Assembly (NCBI GenBank): GCA_018907035.1
Contig: JACCIC010000027.1
Location: forward strand, 3,229,001-3,293,000
Reading direction: 5' to 3'
Length of the DNA stretch: 64,000 nucleotides
DNA from: Sycobia sp. Sy_11
Taxonomy: Eukaryota; Arthropoda; Insecta; Hymenoptera; Epichrysomallidae
The position numbers were made by a program, and so were the translations under genes. Every line of letters starts with the position of its first letter. Position 1 is the first letter of the stretch. This document shows positions 56,760 to 64,000 of this stretch, piece by piece. The notes under the pieces were generated by a model that did no database searches, was not told where the DNA came from, and saw nothing but the letters and a program-made list of their open reading frames with translations.

Positions 56760-59702
56760 GCGAATCCATACTCCTTCTTGCGCTGCCTCTGCGAGAGCAA
56801 CGTACTCGGCTTCTGTGGACGATAGTGTAATATATGATTGCTTGCGACAACTCCAACTTATTGGCGAGCCACAAAACTTAAATAGTTTTAATTAAAATAA
56901 ACAGTCTGCATCCGCATATCCAATTAATCTAAGAGAGCTGTACTTATCACCAAGCTGTAGTTCATAGTTTTTAGTTCCTTTCAGATATCGAGCGATTCTT
57001 TTTACTTCATTCCAATCCGCTTCAGTAGGAGTTTGATTGTATTGACTTAATATTGCTACGCTTGCTACGATGTCCGGTCTTGAATTCATAGCTATGTATA
57101 ATAAAGAGCCTATTAATTGCTGATATTTTTCCTTTTTCGGCCCTACTGGTTTAATGTTTCTAGATTTTATATATCCTTATCTAGTGGAATTGGAGAAATT
57201 TTTGCATCCTGCAAATTGAACCTATCTAAGATTTTTTCAATATATAATGGCTGCTTGATACAAAAAATCCAACTTTATTTTTTCTTATTTCAATACCTAA
57301 GTAAAACTTAAGTAAGCCCAAATCTTGCAGCTGAAATTTTTTGTTGAAAAATTCTGCGACGTCATTAATTTTTGCAATATCTGTCGCTGCTATTAAAAAA
57401 TCATCTACATAAACTATTAAAAATATCGTTTCCTGTTTATATGAATCCGTATTCATTTAAGCAAGCATTTAATCTACTATCCCATATGTTTGCATCTTGC
57501 TTAAGGCCGTATATACCCTTCCTTAATTTGCAGACCATACCTTGTTTTTTGATATATCCATCAGGTTGTTGCATATAAATATCTTCGGAAAGATCACCAT
57601 TTAAAAAAGCAGTCTTCGCATCGAAATGCTTGATAATCATGTTTTTATTACCTGCTATCGTGAGGAGAGTACGAAACGTAGTCTGTCTTACTACAGGCAC
57701 AAAAACTTCCTCGTAGTTAACACCGTACTTCTGTAAAAAACCGCGGGCAACAAGACGAGCTTTATACCGTTCAATTTTTCCTTCGGCATTTCCTTTCGCC
57801 TTATAAACCCATTTGCATGAAATTATTTCCCTCTCATTAGGTTTTGGGACAATGGTCCACGTTTTTATTTTCTTTTAATGCAATCATTTCCTCGTCCATA
57901 GCCTTTTTCCACATGTTCTTGTCGGGCCTTGAAAATGCTTCCTTAATGTTTCTGGCATCCGATTCTCGTTTAGCCATATTTATTAAACCCATGTACCTGT
58001 CCGACGGCACGCCCCGATTTGATCTTTCTGAGCGTCTTGGTTCTATTGTCGGTGGCACTGTCGGCACATCTTCTGCTTCATCGAGGTCTTCATAACTGTC
58101 GAAAAATTCTTCACGATCTTGATCTTCATCGACGATTTTATTGTTACTTGAAATATGGCCTGTGTCTGCTTCTTTAGGTTCAATACTATTTGAATAGTTA
58201 AAACAAACTACCGAATCGTCTTCTTCTACGTTTTTAAATTCTTTGCTCGTAAAGAATTACATTCCGACTAATCTTAATTTTATTCGTTTTTGTATCTAAC
58301 AGTCTAAATGCCTTCGATTCATTTGAGTAACTTGCGAACACGAGTTTTTCTGCTTTTTTATCAAGTTTTCTACGCTACTTCTTAGATATTAACATATATT
58401 CAGTACATCCGAAAACTTGTAAATTAGAGACATCAGGTTTCTTGAAATTCTACAGTTCATACGGAGTTTTACTAATATCTCGACTCGGTAATCTATTTTG
58501 CAAATAATTTGCTGTATGAATAGCCTCGCCCCAATATTTTTTCGCTAAACCTGCATCAAGTAACATGCATCTCGTCATATCGAATAAATATCTATTCTTC
58601 CATTCTGCTACTCCATTCTGCTATGGCGAGAAAGGGCGTTATACTGTACGCATATTCCTTTGTTTTTGAGGTACGATGTAAATCATCGTTTACATACTCC
58701 TTACCTCGGTCGGAGCGGATTACCTTAAGGACCTTATTTCGCTGCATTTTGACCATTTGAACGAATTGTTTCAGAAATCCAGATGTTTCATTTTTATGAC
58801 ACATCAAGTGCACATGCGTATACCTGGAGTAGTCATCAATTACGGTCAGTACATAACTCTTGCTACTCGAAGTAGACGTTTGCATCGGCCCGCAAAAATC
58901 TGTGTGAATAAGATCGAGAGGCTCCTTCGATCTGCTCATAGATTCTTTAGGAAAAACTTTACGAGACATTTTTCCCTGTACACAATACTCACAGATTTCA
59001 CGGTTAGCTCAGTCTTTTACTTTAATACCCGTAGCGAGACATTTTTCGGAAAGTTCCTTTATGGCACTTGAATGTCTGTGTCCAAAACGCCTATGCCACA
59101 CGTGATAACAATCTGCGCTGTGCTTGCTGAATACAGTATCTTCCGCCATATAAACATTTTCAACTACCTTTAGTTCATAAAGTCCCGATGATCATGATAG
59201 CTACAGCTTCTAAATTTGCGTTTTTTAGAATTTTACATTCGTTTTCTTCAAATAAAACTTTATAGCCATCCTCAGTTAATTTTCTCACCGATAATAAATT
59301 TGAACTTAATCCAGATACATATAACGCAGTTACTTTAATATCGAAAATTTTATTATTACCAGATATGCAATTTATGATAATAGTACCTTTTCCCTTCACA
59401 TCGATGCGATTTTCGTTGTCTGCGAGACGAACATACCCTTTTTCTGTTGAATCCAAATTTTTGAAGAAAAATTTATTCTGCACCATATGATTCGTTGCTC
59501 CGGAGTCAATTATCCAACTTCCGTTCGTTTCATGTATATTCTTTGCACTCAGACAAGCTTCGGTGTTTACAACTTGACAATGGTCTTCTGTAAATACATC
59601 GTTTATTACCATATTCGACGTTTCTCTTTGAGCTTTCCACAACTTATACTTGAAACATTCAATCTTCTGGTATCTTTTCTTTTTACAGAAAAAACAAATC
59701 AT
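56760..59702 (-). pseudogene. Copia pol: protease, integrase, reverse transcriptase, RNase H
   Basis: Protease SWIIDSGATNHM near 59520-59480. Integrase reads PLDLIHTDFCGPM (58915 region) and VIRSDRGKEYVND (58730-58690), the first two of its D,D,E residues; the third lies after a frameshift. Before reverse transcriptase is a PRRSERSNRGVPSDRY stretch (58040-57990). Reverse transcriptase reads FDAKTAFLNGDLSEDIY (57630-57580) and the catalytic LIVYVDDFLI (57430-57395). RNase H reads PTEADWNEVKRIARYLKGT (57030-56970) and LSSTEAEYVALAEAAQEG (56830-56775). At least four frame breaks separate these. Confidence 0.88.
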
Positions 59703-59813
59703 ATTTTTTGTATGTGATCCAGGCTTTCCTCTGTGAACTGTTTTAAATATTTGTTCATCAGTTGTATGTTGTCTTGCACTATCTGCTCCTTTACGGCGCT
59801 TAAATTCGTCAAT

Positions 59814-60355
59814 TCATTTTGCCTTAATAAACTGACTGGTTATATCCTCTTCGGGTCTACTTTCAAGTGCAGTTTCTAGAGTATCATATAATGGCGGTAA
59901 ATTACCGAGCAGCAGCGATGCAATTAAATTGTCAGGCAGGTCTTGTCCGAGAGCTGATAATTTACTTACTTTTTCCGTAAATTTATTTATGTGTGCTTCC
60001 ATATCATCAGCTTCTCCTAATGCTGAATGACATAAAATTTTCAACAAAAATACTTTGATTGATAAAGTAGATTTTTGATGATAATCACGAAGAGCATTCC
60101 ATGCCTCCTTCGCTGACTTGGCGTTCCTGATATGCATAAGCTGATGACCAGTAAACCAATTCTCGCACGCGCCTTGTCATCTTTTTTAACCCACGCACTG
60201 ACAGCATTATTATCTGTGGAATCTGGCTTTTCGTCTTTAATAACTTCCCACAGATTATCTTCCATAAGCATAAGTTCTAACTTATAGCTCCAGACGGAAT
60301 AATTCTCTCCATTTAACTTTGTAATCGAAAAACGGTATGCAGAACTTTCTGTCAT
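59814..60355 (-). pseudogene. Copia gag with frameshift
   Basis: Starts at ATG 60355 (MTESSAYRFSITKLNGENYSVW), the N-terminus of Copia gag (LNGxNYxxW), then a frameshift near 60150. It resumes as LMHIRNAKSAKEAWNALRDY and LSALGQDLPDNLIASLLLGN, the UBN2/gag-polypeptide region, to 59814. The zinc knuckle (CFFCKKKRYQKIEC) lies in the next open piece, starting at 59702. In an intact element gag forms the RNA-packaging particle. Confidence 0.85.
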
Positions 60356-60448
60356 TTTTCTTTATGCTGGTAAACTCACTCTCACTATTCACTTAACAAA
60401 ATAACTATGTATTTACTTTTCTTTTAAACACCTTTTTTTTTAAACTAG

Positions 60449-60462
60449 GGACTGGGCCCATA
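60449..60462 (-). other. Putative primer-binding site of Copia element
   Basis: GGTTATGGGCCCAG in minus-strand reading lies between gag and the presumptive LTR. Copia elements of this type use such a site for an initiator-tRNA-derived primer. Assigned by position and resemblance only. Confidence 0.5.
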
Positions 60463-60790
60463 ACCTGTTGTTTTTCAAATAAATAGTTTTATTTATATTA
60501 ATTATATAATAGTAAATGTTTTATTTATATATGCAGTACACTAGTTTAATGAGATGAAAAATGAATATAACAGTAGTTAATATTTCAAGTGCAATGAGAT
60601 ACAAAATATATTTTACAAAGATTCCGAAAATATAAATAGTTTGTCTGGGCACGCTCTAAGGAGGCTACACACGGACTGAACTCCAGACTTCTCTGTAGTC
60701 GCTGACCGACGTCCTTTTTCCAAAAGGAGGGTGCAATAAAACTCAGGTAGTGCAGCTGCATTCTCTATTTACTGTATACTAGTTTATTAT

Positions 60791-62458
60791 GGGACTGTCG
60801 TTGAATACTCCAATACTATATCTGATTTTGAATGTTTCACCGAGATCACTGCTGATGAAGGAAACCTTGTCGAACTCTCAATTCGAGAGGACGAATAGTA
60901 TTCGAATTTGGATAACGCAGTCTTGTGGAAGACGAAGCGTTCACGGAATAACATTACTCATCTTCTGTAATTACGGTGACATTCTCCGAGAACAAGAAAG
61001 CGGCCAACGGTATTACATTAATAATATTTATGATTAAACGATCAATTAAAAGAAATAATGAAATCGTGGAACTCTCCGATGCTAAAAACTTATATAAGTT
61101 AAAAATTGAGTTTGTACGAATGGCGAACTTACTTTTTTGAGTTTATGTCAATTTTACAAGAAAGATTCAAGTATGCTGCATGGATTACGGATTCCTGAAT
61201 CTTCATGAATTTGCTGCTTAACCTTCAAACGAACTTGAATATTGAATTCACGGTTCAATTCAAGGCCACGTTTAGATTACCTCTTAATATCTTAACATTT
61301 TTCTCTCTACCGTTCATTCAATTGAGATTTACTAGTCACAAACTGGCTATTCGACTTTTAAAAGCTTTTGATACCTAAATCAAAAATATTGTGAAATAAA
61401 TTACCTAAATCATTGTGAATATAAATTTTTCTGCAATTTTGATTTTGCGATGAAAAAAATTGGTTTTCTGCAGTAGTAAAACACTCTAATTATTCAGAAA
61501 AAATACTTCAGAAATTAATATTTAATACTTAGAAAAACTATTACCGTCAAGGTTTGATACGGTTGTACCATCTATATGTCGAGGTAGTTACTTAGCGTCG
61601 GGGCAGCGACACTTTTTATATCGGTTTGGTTTTTCTATCTATAGACATCTACATTGCTATTTGTTTTATTCCCGTTTGAATATTTATGTATCCGAGGACG
61701 TTATATTCTTGTCCTTTTGTTTTCCATGATTTCCAGTAACTTGAATCCATCTGTCTCCGCGAGTACGTCGGTGTAAATATTCGTCCTGCAATCTAAGTCA
61801 GCCGCAGCCCTCCTTTGTGAAAGAGGCCATACTGCAGCGAACGTGGTCCTGGTCGTCAAAGGAGCACCATTGAGATCTACAGAGAGCGCATGATGTTCTC
61901 TCTCACGACTTTTTGTTATATGTTGCAATGGGCTCGCACGTATAAGCGTAACGAAACAGAACCACCCCTGGTTGAAAAGCCCCGTTTATTAAATCAGCAT
62001 ATCACCAACTGTCTCACGCAAATAGCGTAGAAATAGCCGCGTATCGGTGTTTTTTAATATTGTTTCTGGTTACAGAAACTCATTTCTGAAATTATTTAAA
62101 TCACATTAACATCTTTTTTTAAATGAATACTTTTTACGGCGCACTTCGCTCTGCTCGACTCGGAGAGGAACCAAACTGAAAAAGTTTTTAGCCAGCTACC
62201 TGAGAGCCTAACAGAAGTAGTGAATGTGGCGGAAGTGACGTACTTGACCGGTACCCCAACTCTTTTGCATTCTCGTTTTGTCTCTTTTCTCTCACTTGCC
62301 CTCCCAAACTCCTCTTTCTCTCTCTCTCCCTCTCTATCTCTCTCTTTCTTTCTCTTTCTATCTCTATACATAGTACTATATAGAGGAGATTAGAAGATTC
62401 TGTTTAACAAAATCCTCTATACTATAATAGTTTAGCCAAGATATACAAAGTAGATGTA
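60791..62458. other. Unassigned stretch, partly GC-richer
   Basis: Open frames at 60789-61037 (plus), 61701-61928 (minus) and 62096-62371 (minus) are unrecognised. The parts 61700-61960 and 62110-62300 are less AT-rich than average and could contain an untranslated exon or promoter, but no splice or family evidence supports a call. A CT tract lies at 62318-62365. Confidence 0.35.
62318..62365. repeat. Imperfect (CT)n microsatellite
   Basis: CT-rich tract with several interruptions. Confidence 0.85.
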
Positions 62459-63678
62459 CGAGGTGTGTCCAAAAAATAACGAGAATTTTCGTTTTATGAA
62501 AAAAATATTTATTTATTCATCAATATCTATTTTTCCCCTTCAAAGTAATCTCCCTCGGATATGATGTACTTGTGCCAACACTTTTTCCAATACTTGAAAC
62601 ACTTTTGAAACCCGATCTTTGTAATATCTTTTAGCTCTTTCAGCGATTCGCTTTTAATGTCATCTATGATTGTAAAACAACGGCCTTTTAATGTTCTCTT
62701 TATTTTTGGAAATAGAAAAAAGTCATATGGAGACATATCTGGCGAATATGGAGGCTGGCGCATCGTTAAAGTTTTGTTTTTGGCCAAAAATTCACGAACA
62801 AGCAATGAAATGATGAAATAAGAGGAGGTGCATCATCGCCGTGAATTGTTTTGCTACAAATCCGGGCGTTTTTTCGAATTGGTTCACGCAAACGGTGTTG
62901 AACTTGTAGGTAGTACTCCTTATTGATTGTTTGACCTTGTAGCAAAAATTCACGATGCACTATGCCATTGAAATCAAAGAACACAGTGAGCATAACCTTC
63001 ACACTCGACCGCACTTGTCGAGCCTTTTTCGGTCTTGACGATCCAGAATGCCTCCATTGGGACGATTGAGCCTCAGTTTCGACATTATATCCGTAAACCC
63101 ATGTTTCGTTACCTGTTATAACACATTTTAATAGTTCTGCATCGTTATTAACTTTATTTAGCGACTCCTGAGCAACTTCCATTCGCCGCTGTTTTTGTTC
63201 GAAATTCAATAATTTTGGAACAGATTTTGCTGCCACACTTTTCATATCCAAAACATCCGAAAATATTCCATGGCATGAGCCAACTGAAATGCCAATCTCA
63301 TCAGCGACTTCTCTGATTGTGATTCGGCGATCTTTCATAAATATTTCTTTCACTTTTTTCACGTTTCCATCGGTTATTGATGTGCTTGGGCGTCCGGGTC
63401 TTTCGTCATCTTCAACGTTTTCGCGGCCATCTTGGAAACACTTATACCACTCGTAAATCCTTGCTTTACTCATAGCAGACACACCATATGCCTTTATTAA
63501 CATTTTACAAACTTCACTACACTTTCGTTCATTTTTTACGCAAAATTGAATATGAATTCATTGCTCCATTTTTTTCACAAACTAAAATCGCCGAGCTCTA
63601 AAAAAACTTTTTTTATACAGGCGGACTCTCCAAACCCGCAAAATTTAAAAATTCTCGTTACTTTTTGAACATACCTCG
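62459..63678 (-). mobile_element. Mariner-like element, 1220 bp
   Basis: Terminal inverted repeats CGAGGTGTGTCCAAAAAATAACG (left, from 62459) and the near-identical inverted CGAGGTATGTTCAAAAAGTAACG (right, to 63678), with TA on both sides (62457-62458 and 63679-63680). One transposase gene lies on the minus strand. The family is widespread in arthropods by my recollection, with SVPKLLNFEQKQRRM at the linker. It is a different family from the other mariners here. Confidence 0.92.
62527..63566 (-). pseudogene. Mariner-like transposase, stop, frameshift and lost Asp
   Basis: The frame from ATG near 63566 meets TGA at the fourth codon. The main open piece (63503-62766) contains the helix-turn-helix half (VREVAD-type ITIREVADEIGISVGSC) and SVPKLLNFEQKQRRM. 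The first catalytic motif reads VITGNETW, with Asn where family members have Asp. The second motif region reads IHGDDAPP. A frameshift near 62800 moves the C-terminal part (YSPDMSPYDFFLF, KCWHKYIISEGDYFEGEK) into another frame ending at 62527. Not functional. Confidence 0.9.
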
Positions 63679-64000
63679 TATATATCCTATATGCAGCTAG
63701 CAAGTACCTTAACATTAAAAATTGAGAAAATCTCTTACAGCAAAGAGTTGCTAAATTTCGAATTAGTCGAAATAAATTTTTATTAATATTTGTACACATA
63801 TATCTTTTTTAAGATTCTTATTACGGATATGATAGTAAAAATTGGCGGTAATTCCATTTTTATAATAAATGATATTAAATCCCAATAAAAAATCATTTTT
63901 CTAACTTATCTCATATATAGAAAAAAATTTCAGTAATACTTCAAATAAAACTTCTCATCAAAATAGATATTTTTTAGTCTATAAATTTTTTGTTTATAAC
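63679..64000. other. AT-rich end of window
   Basis: Nothing recognisable. The open frame at 63575-63799 runs through the mariner terminal repeat and is not a gene. Confidence 0.5.

Larger units (their letters stand above)
56760..60790 (-). mobile_element. Copia retrotransposon lacking its 3' LTR
   Basis: On the minus strand: a presumptive 5' LTR (about 60474-60790), a primer-binding-like GGTTATGGGCCCAG at about 60449-60462, then gag, protease, integrase, reverse transcriptase and RNase H in Copia order down to about 56760. Beyond RNase H no copy of the LTR is visible, so the 3' end is truncated. The 5' LTR border is inferred only from the primer site and a lack of coding. Frameshifts occur in gag, integrase and between integrase and reverse transcriptase. 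Confidence 0.88.

Noticed and set aside
60789..61037. 82-residue plus-strand frame
   Set aside because: No known domain. Another frame also looks partly coding, which points to chance or an old unidentified remnant.
61701..61928. 75-residue minus-strand frame in GC-richer DNA
   Set aside because: No splice support or family similarity that I can see; mentioned only as an unassigned stretch.

Overview
The window looks like AT-rich intronic and intergenic DNA of an insect, most probably a hymenopteran such as an ant. This is inferred from the density of DD34D mariner elements, the BEL/Pao and Copia retrotransposons, R1-type non-LTR remnants, long dinucleotide tracts, and exon-intron structure instead of bacterial gene packing. 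The species cannot be named. There is no operon, CRISPR array, rRNA or tRNA that I can see.

Host genes. One plus-strand gene spans much of the window. An exon at 11885-12123 resembles the C-terminal part of calcium-dependent secretion activator (CADPS/CAPS). A terminal exon at 40257-40455 matches it in splice phase, so the two probably flank a 28.1 kb intron packed with transposons. On the minus strand, a candidate 5' gene end (start codon at 45933-45935, second exon to 45642) sits beside a GC-richer promoter-like block at about 45980-46090. Weaker exon-like or promoter-like islets lie at 3069-3243 and 38160-38740.

Mobile elements, left to right: a decayed cecropia-type mariner (1482-2759); a truncated minus-strand mariner (3484-4420); BEL/Pao scraps (4680-5120, 7158-7510); mariner family-1 copy 1 (5872-7154); decayed mariners (8178-9336, 12922-14140, fragment 16255-16470); family-1 copy 2 (16584-17776); a minus-strand mariner (19353-20651); a nearly complete but internally deleted BEL/Pao element (about 21255-27091); a decayed minus-strand Copia (about 28555-33350) split by a 2.07 kb insert with TAA duplications (28764-30829); a mariner (33646-37570) split by a non-LTR retrotransposon (34290-37107); family-1 copy 3 (47870-49156, minus); non-LTR and Copia scraps (49390-50900); an R1-type non-LTR element (about 51925-53790, minus); a longer Copia (56760-60790, minus); and another mariner (62459-63678, minus). 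None seems to encode a complete functional transposase or polymerase. Family-1 copies 1-3 are almost identical yet each is broken differently, which points to recent activity.

Other structure. A dispersed repeat family (5170, 10700, 29690, 30065, 54930) carries a hammerhead-ribozyme-like core at 10729-10770, as known from Penelope-like elements. Two minisatellites of about 60 bp occur at 15820-16150 and 42885-43565. The second changes orientation partway and keeps a 21-codon period. All assignments were made by eye, without database searches.
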